NCBI GenBank assembly: GCA_029449245.1
Contig: JANATF010000013.1
Coordinates: 1 to 64,000 of the forward strand
DNA: 64,000 bases
Source of the DNA: Mortierella alpina
Taxonomy: Eukaryota; Mortierellomycota; Mortierellomycetes; Mortierellales; Mortierellaceae
Reading direction: 5' to 3'
In this document: positions 8,286 through 18,322 of the stretch, in pieces
Numbering within the stretch: position 1 is the first letter of the stretch
How the letters are laid out: each line of letters starts with the position of its first letter
Program-made: the position numbers and the translations under genes
The notes under the pieces: generated by a model
The model's database searches: none
The model's input: only the letters and a program-made list of their open reading frames with translations
Told to the model about the DNA's origin: nothing

Positions 8286-10019
8286 ACACTCTCTTTCTTG
8301 CAGCAGCATATGAAGACGGTGTCGCAACACAGAAGGTACGAAGTGAGAATATGTGGAATGCGGCTTTCGATGAGGACGTCATTGTTGAAATGAGGATTGG
8401 CTCATTGAGTTATTTTCTAACCCACAGACGTTTGCTCGATGATTATTTTTTCCCTCTCAGTACGCCCACGATATCGGTCGCTCGGCCAGAGAGGACAAAG
8501 CGCAAAGGAAGGGCGTCGTTGAAAGCGAAGCCCACGTATTGTGGATGGTAAGTATAACCAATCGACCATAGATTTATACTTTTGAATGAGGATGATCCTT
8601 CTCTACGCTGTGTTTATTGAACAAGCATCTAACAACCTTCTATACAGTACTATCACCCTGTAGTCTTTGTCATACGTGTACAGACGCCGTTGCTCAAGAG
8701 GCAGGGCTTTCTAACAACAGCTGTTGTTCCACGATCCTAGGGTAAGTGCTTTCTGGTCATAGTGTTGGTGTCCAGCCAGTGTCTGTACAATTTGCCAGTG
8801 CCTACGCGAGGGTCTTGGTCAGTTGCCTAGGCGAGTGCTATTTCCAAGGCTCAGTCACTGTCAGCATCAGATGCAATAGCCAGCGTAGATGTGAGTGTCG
8901 ACAGCAACTGAGCCAAAGAGGGTGTCAAAGCGAGCGCAATTGTCAGTGCTGGCGTGGACGCCAGATAGAGAGCCATAAACCATGTTCTCCTGAGCCTGTA
9001 GTAGTCAAAGACTAACACTTTTTTCATCGCATTCTATCCCCTGAGTATGTGTAGCACTTCTCCAGTGCCTCGAGTCGGAAGGTGGACTAGCTGTGGTCAC
9101 GACCTCGTTCCAGCATGCTGCAGTACTTGCCTCATTACCGGAACGGGTTGTTGATTGCGGCTGGCTACTTTCTAGACTCGTCGCACTGGTTCAGCTGGAA
9201 CGGTCGAATTCCCGGATCCTTTTTGTCCACAGGTACGTTTAGCAAATCAGTCCAGGCATCTCGTGTTCGTGTAAGAGAAGATCCATCTCGCCAGGGTTGC
9301 ATAAGAGGGAAGGGTTAACCAACGGGAACTTTGGAGAAAAAGGTGTGGCTGGGCTGGAGAGTAAAGGGAATAGAGCAGCGTAGGCAGGGGAGTTGTGATC
9401 CGGAAGGGATGAGCAAAGGCGTGGTGGATCTGAAGATGGACGCACTTTTTTTTCTTCTGCAGTGGTGCGAAGGGAATTCATGAGGTTGAAGCGAGTGAGG
9501 GATGTGCTGAGAGATGGGGGAGAATGTGATGAGCACCGTGCCATCGGTGTGTGAAATGTGAAGGAAGAGATGTGCTGAAAAAAGAGGCAAAGAAGAGAGA
9601 GAACAAAATTGATGAGGTTCTTGATCTAGGCCTGTGTTGGTGACAATCGTTGAAAGGCAAGGGAAACAAAGTTGGGAAAAGATTCAGGGTCTCGCCCCAT
9701 CAAGGGAGAGTAAAGATGAAGCTAAGTTGTGGGAGAGATGGTGTCAGGTTTCAGTGGAATCTATGCTGAACGGACGAAGGTGAATGAAGAGCAAAGGACA
9801 CGAGACTCTGTGAGGAAGTTACAGACGGTCAACAGCGCGGTGATGAGAACACTGCGTGAGAGAGTCAGTGAGCGACAGTGAATACAGAGATGGGCCCCGA
9901 GGAAAAGTGTCCGGGTAGTGTCAACTCAAGACGCGATCAGGTGCTAACGACGTGAGAAGAGCGCTGAGAAAGGATCGTGGGACTCGATTGCACATTCAAG
10001 AGATGAAACGTGTGCAGTA

Positions 10020-11340
10020 CAGCAAAGCAGGTCGGTGTCAGAACGAGAAAGGCAAGTCGAGTGAGATTGAGGGGCGATGTAGCTTTGTGTCTGATCAGAG
10101 CCGATGCGAGCAGTGGTATCTAGTTTTGTGAAAGTCATGTGGGAAATGCGAGAAATTGGTGAAGCTGGAGAGGATTGTCGATGGCGAAGAGAAGGCAAGT
10201 AGAATCGGCAGGGCTGACTCGAGTGAGAGTAAGGTGAAGGTGGAAAGTGGTAGAGCTGGAGCAGCTTTTGTCTTTTATGAAGAGGGGGGAGAAGGGGAAG
10301 AGAACACTCTCGCTGAGAACCGCGGTGAGCGTTGAGAATGCTCGGGGAGAGAGAACAGCGATGTCTGAGAGGGTAGAGGTGAGCTGCGAGGAAGAGCAGT
10401 TGTATCGTGTCAGCAAAAGCCGCGCCTGAGGTGCACAGGAACAGACAAGAAAGCGCAGAGAGAGCGCGATGGAGGCTTGAAGCACAAGTGAGAGGTGGGA
10501 GTGTGCAATGGCAAAACAAAAAAAAGATCGAAGACTTTCATTGTGCCTCTGTGACGAACGAGAAGGCTACAGTCGGCGAGAGTGAAGATGTATGTGCGTC
10601 TGATCACAGTCGGCATGAACAACTCTGACTGAGCAGTGGTGAGGTTCGGAGAGAGCGAGAGAGAGAGATTGACAAAAAAAGTAAAGGCACAACAGAGTGT
10701 GCTTGCTTTTGAGGTAGCCTGCGTTCTGGTGAATGTCATTGACGGCGAAGAGAAGGAGTCGAGAAATAGATTCACACAACTAGAGTCGCTAGGTCAAGAG
10801 AGATGGGTGAAGGCTGAAAAGAGTCGTGGGAAGAATAGAAAGTGGATTGGGGTGTGGTTGTGAAAGAGCAGCCATGGGAGAGGAAGCGGACCGCGAAAGA
10901 CAGTGTTGGGCAGTGTCAGCTCACAACGTGCGTTAAGTGAATAGCGAAGGGCTTGGAAGAAACGTGCAGAGAGATGGATGTAGGCTTGAAAACGGACGCG
11001 AGAGAGAAAGGCGTGGGAATGGAGATGGTGAATGATGGTGTGGATCGGCAAAAAGAATGGTTCTACAGGCATACTGGCAGAAAGAGAGAGGCACGTCGAG
11101 TGAAGGTGGTGCGAAGGAGTGAGAGAGTGACAAAAACGAGAGGGGAGAGTGTCTGCGTGCTGTCGAGGTGCCCTGCGCTCTGGTGCGTGCCATCAATGGC
11201 TAAGAAGCAGAATGGAGAAGAGGAGACTCTGGTAGCGTGCAGTGACACCAAAGGCGATGGATGCTTTGCTAAAGGGGAAGAGAAAGGATGGTCAAACAAC
11301 GAGCAATGGCGCTGCAAACACTGGTTGGAGCAATGGCCAA
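10020..11340. repeat. Degenerate ~0.45-0.55-kb purine-strand repeats
   Basis: At least three diverged copies can be followed by shared landmarks. CTGATCA...GAGCAGTGGT occurs near 10091 and 10598. GATGGCGAAGAGAAGG, GACGGCGAAGAGAAGG and AATGGCTAAGAAGCAG occur near 10189, 10742 and 11195. GAGGCTTGAAG and TAGGCTTGAAA occur near 10470 and 10980. 10660-10760 aligns with 11118-11215 almost end to end. The strand is rich in G and A throughout, and no reading frame is conserved among copies. Confidence 0.65.
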
Positions 11341-11467
11341 GGAGGAGCCAGATATAAATCAGGTGACTTTAGTCGAAATTGAAGGTCGCTTTTTTTTCGT
11401 GGCGCACTGACTCCACGCTGCTTTCACCTCTTGACTTCACTTCACTTGACCACCTACCTGAAAAAGC

Positions 11468-12385
11468 ATGGAGGCCGCTATCGACAAGCGGATTCTACTT
11501 CGGATGAGGAAGGAGCTCAAGGACTTGGAGACATCCCCGCCCCTTGGAGTTGTATGCTATCCTTTGAACGACAACATTGTGCATTTGCAAGCAGGTATGC
11601 ACTCCTTTGCTCATGCTTGTCGCCCTGAAATCGAGCGCCTGCACGCGCTGGCGAGACTCGAAGGCTCATTTGAAACTCTTTCCCCGAGCAGAGATTAGTG
11701 GACCAGAGGACACACCATATTCAACAGGAACCTTCAAGATCGACATTCTCATTCCGGACAGGTACAGTCACCACCGCAGCCAATGCTGACTCTCCAGCAG
11801 GAGCCTCGTTTCTTCCATTCCTCCAGACGACTCTGAACAAACACCTGCTTCGCTTGTCGTTTCGTTTCTACTTTTAAGGTACCCGTTCGAGCCGCCCCGC
11901 TGTCAGTTCCAAACCAGAGTATATCATCCCAACATTGACGAGCAAGGCAGGATATGTCTCGACATTCTTAAAAGCCCCCCCAAGGGATCATGGGGACCTG
12001 CGATCAGTATCTCTACCATGCTTATTTCATTAAGACTCCTCCTTGCCACTCCAAACCCGGATGACCCGCTGTTAGTTGAGGTGGTAAGAGTTTATGCTTC
12101 GTACTTTATTACGAATGAGGATCTGCATAAATATGCATGATGGCATGTTGTCGTGAAATATTGTCTACTTCAGTCTAATGACCGTGAGAGCTTTTCCTAT
12201 TGATTCCCTCGTAGGCCAACGAGTTCAAGGAAAACAGGGATCTTTTCATGCTTAAGGCGAAGCAGTATACCGAGCGCTATGCGACTGGATATGAAGACGC
12301 CCCGGGAGGAGAAGACGGCGTCGAGGCATGTCTGCTGAATGGAAAGCTGTTCTTTGATCTCAACACTGGAAAGCTGCGGAAGTGA
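11468..12385 (+). CDS. Ubiquitin-conjugating enzyme E2, UBE2T-like
   Basis: This E2 would carry ubiquitin as a thioester; UBE2T enzymes work with the FANCL ligase in cross-link repair. Proposed exons are 11468-11594, 11692-11761, 11879-12083 and 12215-12385, all with GT-AG borders and consistent phase. The UBC fold is complete: an N-terminal helix ([10 protein letters not shown]), the PFEPP turn, the HPN motif at 82-84, catalytic Cys92 in GRICLDILK, then SPPKGSWGP. The ILKSPPKG and TPNPDDPL segments resemble UBE2T more than other E2s. Stopping at the TGA at 12383-12385 gives 190 residues. A long ORF in the same frame follows (12473-13876), lacks its own ATG, and may be a C-terminal extension. 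Confidence 0.85.
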
Positions 12386-12472
12386 AGGCACTAACATCAA
12401 TATTATTCCTAACCCCTTCCTTGGCGTTTGTAGCATGTAAAGCTTATCCCGTCGCGAATATGTGAATTGCAG

Positions 12473-13876
12473 GATCAAGATTCTTCCACACCGTCCTACA
12501 CTGCTTCGTCGGCATTCTCAAGACCCGATCCACATCCAGCAACCTTGTTAACCCTCTCGCAGACTGCATTTTCGGCACTAACGTTTTCAGGATCATCTCT
12601 CCCGCAATCAAAGACACACTCTGGGACAGCAGAACGAAAGACGCTCAAGAAACCAGGCCTGAAAAAGCCTAGCCTTGGATTGACTAGGCCATCCGAACAG
12701 ACGGTATCAACAGCGGCAGCAACGACACCAAACACTGCTTCAAGTCCATCGACAACTGTACATTTACCTATTCATGGAGTGCCAGCAGCAAGCGACAGTC
12801 CCTTTTTGATAACAGCCGCAATTACAGCGGATCCTCGAACAGCCATAGAGCAGCCTCATCTGCAGACACAAAAGAAGTTGCTGGAAGGCTCACTGCACCC
12901 ATCCGCCGACGACACGGTCGCCGCAACGGATCTTTCCATCACACACGAGGACTGGAAGCACGATTATCCGAGCAAAGACAACGCGGCTGTAGCTGCAGAC
13001 TCGACAATCTCCAATGGAAAACGCCCACTCTCTGGGGAGGACACAAACACGGCCACAGACTCTCAACCCTTGAAGGGTTCATGCAAGCGCGAGATCGGCT
13101 CGGTCCCAACCCAGGTTTCCATCGCAATAGAAGTACCCAGGAAGATCCAGCACAGCAAGGGGTTTATGCGGAGCAAACCCGCTCCACCGCTCGCAGCACT
13201 AGGTACAGACACGCCTTCTACTATGGAATCAGAGACAACACCGCGTCCAACATCAGTGTCTGTGACATCGTCTGGCACCTTGTCAAGCCGCCCAGACGAG
13301 ATCAGCCGTACTTCACCCGCCAATGATCCATCAAAGCGCACCACTTGTGAAGCACCAAGTGCAACCCCTCCATCCAACCCCAGTTGTGACGAAAATCCCG
13401 ACAAAGCTCCATCGCCCCCGTTCCCCAGCTGCGTTGAGCCACCCATAACCCGACATAGGTCCGACGCGGATTTCGATCAGCCTCTGGTCATCAGTCGTCA
13501 CTTCAACTCCTCGAGCCCATTGACAGCATATGAATCTCAGAAGTGTCATGGCGGAGACAAGGACGAGGATCAGGGTCAGGAAAAAGACAGGAGCACATGC
13601 AAAGGGAAGCGAAAGGCTCTGTGTAGCATCGATCTTCCTGATCCGGGTATACAACTGGCAGCGGACACAGATGAGAACGCAGGTGCAGGATCCATGTCGT
13701 TCTATAATCAGAGAGACGGTGGGCTGCACAGAAGTAGCGCTGGAGTGACAACCCAAATGACGAAAGCTGCACCCGAACGAAATTCTTGCATCGCTGTTGC
13801 CAACTCGATGGCACCGCTGACCATTGCTCGAAAACGGAACCTTTTAAAGAAACACAGAATATCTAGGCCATTGTAA
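12473..13876 (+). CDS. Ser/Pro/Thr-rich ORF, probable 3' exon of the E2 gene
   Basis: About 467 codons are open, but there is no ATG until about 13165, so the stretch is unlikely to be an independent gene. It shares the frame of the preceding E2 exon. One workable junction is an intron 12382-12522 (donor GTGAAG, acceptor CTCAAG), which joins LRK to PDPHPATL in phase and skips the E2 stop. The product is low-complexity, rich in Ser, Thr and Pro, with a basic patch (KTLKKPGLKKPSLG) and a basic end (RKRNLLKKHR). It looks disordered and has no domain I recognise. It ends 87 bp from the convergent PCCA stop. A separate gene with a missed short first exon is the alternative. Confidence 0.45.
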   Translation, partial: DQDSSTPSYTASSAFSRPDPHPATLLTLSQTAFSALTFSGSSLPQSKTHSGTAERKTLKKPGLKKPSLGLTRPSEQTVSTAAATTPNTASSPSTTVHLPIHGVPAASDSPFLITAAITADPRTAIEQPHLQTQKKLLEGSLHPSADDTVAATDLSITHEDWKHDYPSKDNAAVAADSTISNGKRPLSGEDTNTATDSQPLKGSCKREIGSVPTQVSIAIEVPRKIQHSKGFMRSKPAPPLAALGTDTPSTMESETTPRPTSVSVTSSGTLSSRPDEISRTSPANDPSKRTTCEAPSATPPSNPSCDENPDKAPSPPFPSCVEPPITRHRSDADFDQPLVISRHFNSSSPLTAYESQKCHGGDKDEDQGQEKDRSTCKGKRKALCSIDLPDPGIQLAADTDENAGAGSMSFYNQRDGGLHRSSAGVTTQMTKAAPERNSCIAVANSMAPLTIARKRNLLKKHRISRPL

Positions 13877-13963
13877 CAAATGCTCGATCGCTTCAAAAAT
13901 ATACACCGAATCGGTTCACCGTCGTTGTTGAAAATGGTAATAACGGGGGGATTTGTTTTCAAT

Positions 13964-16900
13964 CTATTTCTTCTTCTCGTCACCCTTGGCAGCATCCTTG
14001 ACTTCATCCTCAAACTCAATGAGAAGCTCGTCTCCTGCAACAGAGTCGCCGGCCTTGACCTTGACACTCTTGACGACACCGGCACGAACAGACCGCAAGA
14101 CGTTTGCCATCTTCATGGCCTCAATCGTTGCTACGGCGGTACCCTCGGCAACGACATCGCCTACCTTGACATCCACAGACACAACGGATCCGGGCATGGG
14201 CGACAGAATCATGTTGGTAGTCGAGGCCTTCTCCTTAATGGGCATGTATTTTGAGAGTGCGTGCTGCGCAGGGTTGTTGATTGTGATGTCAAACTTGGTA
14301 CCCAAGTGCTGGACGCGGAAACCCAAAGGAAGAGTGTCCAAGTACTGCAGTGTGACCTCCTCACCATTGTCAAACTTGTTGGTGATCAAAGGCGATTCTA
14401 ATGGCCAGTGAGCCGAGGTTTTGAAGGGCGACATGCCAGGGGTGTGAATCTCAAACTCATCCTCGCCATTAAGGCCCTTGCCGGTCTTTTCGATCTTGAC
14501 AGGAACCTTCTCGTCCACTCCTTGCACACCAACAAAGATCTCCCAATGGTGGGGAGCTCTTCCTTGGAGGTCCTCCTTCAACAGGGCTTCGCGGCCGCGA
14601 CCCCAAGCCCAATTGCGGAGTTCACGCTTGGCATGCATGAGACCAGCCATGGAGGCTAGCTGAGAAAGAGAGGTAGGGTTGGGGGAGTGGCCCTTGAATC
14701 CGGTAGGGTATTCCTCAGCCAAAAACTTTGTCGAGTACTTGCCCGAGCCAAAGCGCTCGTGCGAGACAACCTCACGCAACAGGGGGATGTTGTGGGTGAC
14801 TCCCTTGATAACATACGAGTCCAAAGCACGCTTCATATTATCAATGGCTTCCTCGCGGGTGGCACCGTGAGTGCAAAGCTTGCAAATCATGGGATCGTAG
14901 TAGATGCTGATCTCGGATCCTTCGACGATTCCAGAGTCGCAGCGGACCTCGTTCTGGCCTTTAGTGGATGTTGGCTCAATGTACTTGGAGAGGCGACCGA
15001 TGGAGGGCAGATACTTCTCGGGATCCTCGGCGTAGACACGGGACTCGATGGCCCAGCCATTGATCTTGATGTCCTCCTGCTTGGGGATCAGTTTCTGGTT
15101 GGCAGCAACGCGGATCATTTGTTCGACAAGATCCATGCCCGTGATATATTCCGTGATAGGATGCTCAACCTGAAGACGAGTGTTCATCTCCAAAAAGTAA
15201 AAGTTGCGCGCAGAGTCGACCAGGAACTCGACTGTTCCCGCCGATGAGTACTTGACATGTTTGGCCAGCATCACCGCCTGCTCACCCATTGCCTTGCGCG
15301 TCTTTTCATCAATGTGGGTCGATGGCGCTTCTTCGATGACCTTTTGATTTCTACGCTGAATCGAGCATTCTCTCTCGGGCAAGTAGAGCTAGATTGTGTG
15401 GATGGCAAAGCAAATGTTATGATGGGTTAGTTGGGTGTGGAGTGCTTGTCGGCGACCCACCAATGTTATGGCACGCACGAGTTCCTTACAGTGTTGCCGT
15501 GCTTGTCAGAAATGATCTGGATCTCAATATGACGAGGGTTATCGATAAACTTCTCGATCAAGAGACGATCGTCACCGAACGAAGCCATGGATTCGGTCTT
15601 GGCAATCTTGTATCCTTCCTTAACCTCATCGTCGTTCCAAGCAATACGCATGCCCTTTCCTCCGCCTCCAGCCGAAGCCTTGAGCATAACAGGGTAGCCA
15701 ATCTCTTGGGCTACACATCCAGAGTGAACAAGAGCAGAAACAGTTGGCAAATAGCTCTACAAAAAGTGTTGACCGGAGCAGCGATGACAATCAAAGTATT
15801 CAACTTACAAATCTCGAGAGCGTGCTCGACATCACGAACAACGCCATTGAATCCAGGAATGATGTTGACCTTGGACTCCTTGGCAATGATCTTGCTTTGA
15901 ATCTTGTCGCCCATAGCCGCCATAGCCTCCTGCGAGGGTCCGATGAAGGTGACTCCAACGTCGTCCAGGGCTTTAACAAAACTGGCGTTCTCGGACAAGA
16001 ATCCATAGCCAGGATGAACAGCTTGAGCGCCGGTCTCTTTGATGGCTTTGATGATGTTTGGAACGTTGAGGTAACTTTGCGAGGTGGGAGCGGGGCCCTA
16101 TGAGCATAGGAATTGAAAGTTGAATCCAAGGTGGAGAAGAAAGGTTAGCAATAGCAACCAGGCTAACCTTGGCAAAAGGAATCTGATCGAGGGCGCGTCT
16201 CATGTTCGCGAAAATGGCCCTTGTTTGCAGGCCCTTTGGCTGACACTTTAACGAGCAAAGTCGGGGCAAATCCAGTCCCATCCCGCCATTGTTATCACTG
16301 GTGCCTGCAAAGGCTGTTGTTGTACCCGTTCTGAGCATGATTCTCCGGGGCTACCTCTGTATCTGTGTCGCACTCCTGTTGTCATCAAACAATTCTATGG
16401 CAAGGATGTACTGCACATACCACGTTGACAGCCTCGTCAGCGAGCTGGACGTGCAAACTGTTGACATCTGCATCCGAGTGAATGGCGACGGTCTTGATGC
16501 CCATCTTTTTGGCGGTTCTAATCACACGGCATGCGATTTCTCCTCTGTTGGCGATCAGGATCTTGTCGAATGTCTATGAGATCAGTGGCAACAGCCGGAG
16601 GAAAAGGTGAAGGAGAAAGGAACGAGAGCCATGAGGTTAATCCTCGCGTTTTAGCCATTAGTCTCGCTACTTCGTTCTTTACAAGCCTATGGAGATCAAC
16701 ACAAGGGAGCAGTGGGGACATCTAGAGCGCAAAGTTTTTTTCTTGGTGGTGATTTGACTACAGTCCTTGAGGATGAGTAAGCTGATGAGAAGCGCGGAGG
16801 AGGCAGATTTACCTTGCCGTACTGCGAAAAGTCACTTTTGCCCTGCAGCTGCTGGGATGGCGAGGCAGCCGCGGTCCTTGCGAGGGCGGACGAATGGAAG

Positions 16901-16980
16901 AGGCGCTGGCGGGTCGCGGTGAGTGAACAGACCCAGCGGCCGGTGGTGCGGGGAATGGCCGCAGCGAGCGAGAGGGACAT
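13964..16980 (-). CDS. PCCA: Propionyl-CoA carboxylase alpha subunit, mitochondrial
   Basis: The subunit carboxylates its own biotin with bicarbonate and ATP and passes the carboxyl group to the PCCB subunit, making methylmalonyl-CoA in mitochondria. Exons on the minus strand are 16980-16813, 16573-16421, 16097-15809, 15710-15490 and 15388-13964, giving 751 residues against about 730 in animals. The N-terminus is an Arg/Ser/Ala mitochondrial presequence (about 1-40). Then come the biotin carboxylase start ([16 protein letters not shown]), the ATP-grasp loop ([13 protein letters not shown]), [11 protein letters not shown], the PCC-type [16 protein letters not shown] and YPTGFKGH, and a biotinyl domain with EAMKM (Lys about 703). 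Those PCC-type segments favour PCCA over methylcrotonyl-CoA or pyruvate carboxylase. The gene is head-to-head with PCCB. Confidence 0.93.
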
Positions 16981-18322
16981 TCTGGTGGCAGACAGGAAGA
17001 GGGATGGAGGAGTGGGGATGATGAGAGAAAGAATGAAAAAACAGCGAGAAAGAGAGAGAGAGAGAGAGAGAGGAAAAGAAAGAAATTAGGGAGCGCACAC
17101 AAAGTGAAAAATAATCCATCAGTGCCCTCAGCACAACAACAACAGGGCCCCGCGACTGCACACACCACCACACACAGATCGCAGACGAGCAGCACTCCTT
17201 CACGAAGGTCATCCAGCGACTCCAGCTAGCTCATAGGAGTGTACTCCATACCACCTCCCCGTCCCTGGCAGAACTCGGTGGATGCCTCGTCCTCGCAGAT
17301 CTGCTCCTCCTTCGATTCGGAATCACGGACTGTTGCTGCGATCAAGGCTGCATCTGGCCACCTTGGTGATATCGTCCTCGTCTCGGCACAGTATGGACTT
17401 GGAGCTCGGCTCATGCTCTCGTGGTCTCGTCCTCATCACAGACGCCGTGCCGCCTCAGCAGAGCTCCGGCATGTGCATGCGCTTTTTGCAAGAGAGTGCT
17501 CTATGGCAAGGAATCCTCTGCTGTCTGTGTGGACAGAGTGCGTGTTCAAACCCAGCGGCCAGCAAGCCGGCTTTAGCGAGGTTGAGCGGGGGTGCAACAC
17601 CCGTGGGAAAAATTTGGGCGGAAAGCTCTTCGGACCGTGGGGAAAAAAATGACAGGAACTTCAGAGCTGGCTGACCCCGCAAAAAACATAGCAAGGCTGG
17701 TTTGAGTCGCTCGTAGCTGGCCTTCTGGGTCAAGGAGGCGAACACGAACGACTCTGTGGACCAGGGCATTGATCCTTGTCAGTGGTGACACCCATCGCAA
17801 TGCAACCGATTGCTGCTCTTGGCCGGTGCCCGGAAAGGGGCCGAGCCGAACTCAGAGGTGTGTTCTTAAGCCTCCAATTTAAGAAAAATCATGGTTTTCA
17901 GATTATCTCGCAACACCCGCCTCTGATCTGCCTTTGTTCGCTTGGTTCCCACACGTCCAGCATTCATTGTGATTCAAGAGCCAAGGCAGTAGTATCTCTA
18001 CGCTGCCCGTGTGCAGAAGAACAGCAGCGTTGCGAGGAATGGACCGACAGGGCATGAGCAAGAGAAAGAAAGAAAGCCTGGTGAGGCTGTGTGTGGTGCA
18101 CCATGAACACTTTAAAGGGGACCGACCGAAGACTGACTGAAAAAATACACCTCCAGGCTGCACCACTGCTTTTTGGCTCTCTCACTCTCTCGCGCTGTGA
18201 TTTATTCTCGCTCTGTATTTTGATATTTTCCCCTCTTTTTCCATCCCTTTCATTCCAACCTCATCCTTCTCTCTCTCTTCAATCCCATCGCCTCGCGGAA
18301 GCTGTTTCTTTTTCCATCCCCC
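16981..18322. other. Shared PCCA/PCCB intergenic region
   Basis: This 1.34-kb region separates the two divergent start codons. Next to PCCA there is a (GA)n run at 17048-17074, a CT-rich leader when read on the PCCA strand. Next to PCCB a similar CT-rich leader covers 18180-18320. Between about 17226 and 17800 short ORFs exist on both strands, for example a minus-strand 62-codon frame ending GRGGGMEYTPMS at 17226. I could not assemble a gene I recognise; a small unannotated minus-strand gene is possible. Confidence 0.6.

Larger units (their letters stand above)
6994..11467. other. Subtelomeric region without a convincing gene
   Basis: This 4.5-kb stretch has no long ORF and no recognisable domain. 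7003-7180 repeats the left flank of the retroelement. 7290-7321 is a C-run followed by (CA)n. Several exon-like pieces end in good donors (GGTAAGC near 7274 and 7799, GGTAAGT near 8548 and 8740), but I could not join them into a frame. Minisatellites occupy 7967-8285. From about 9300 to 11340 the + strand is strongly purine-rich and built of degenerate ~0.5-kb repeats. Decayed genes are possible; I see none that is intact. Confidence 0.55.

Noticed and set aside
17048-17074. (GA)n run considered as a structured regulatory element
   Set aside because: Similar GA/CT runs precede many genes in this window (52381, 43484, 49020). They look like ordinary pyrimidine-rich leaders.
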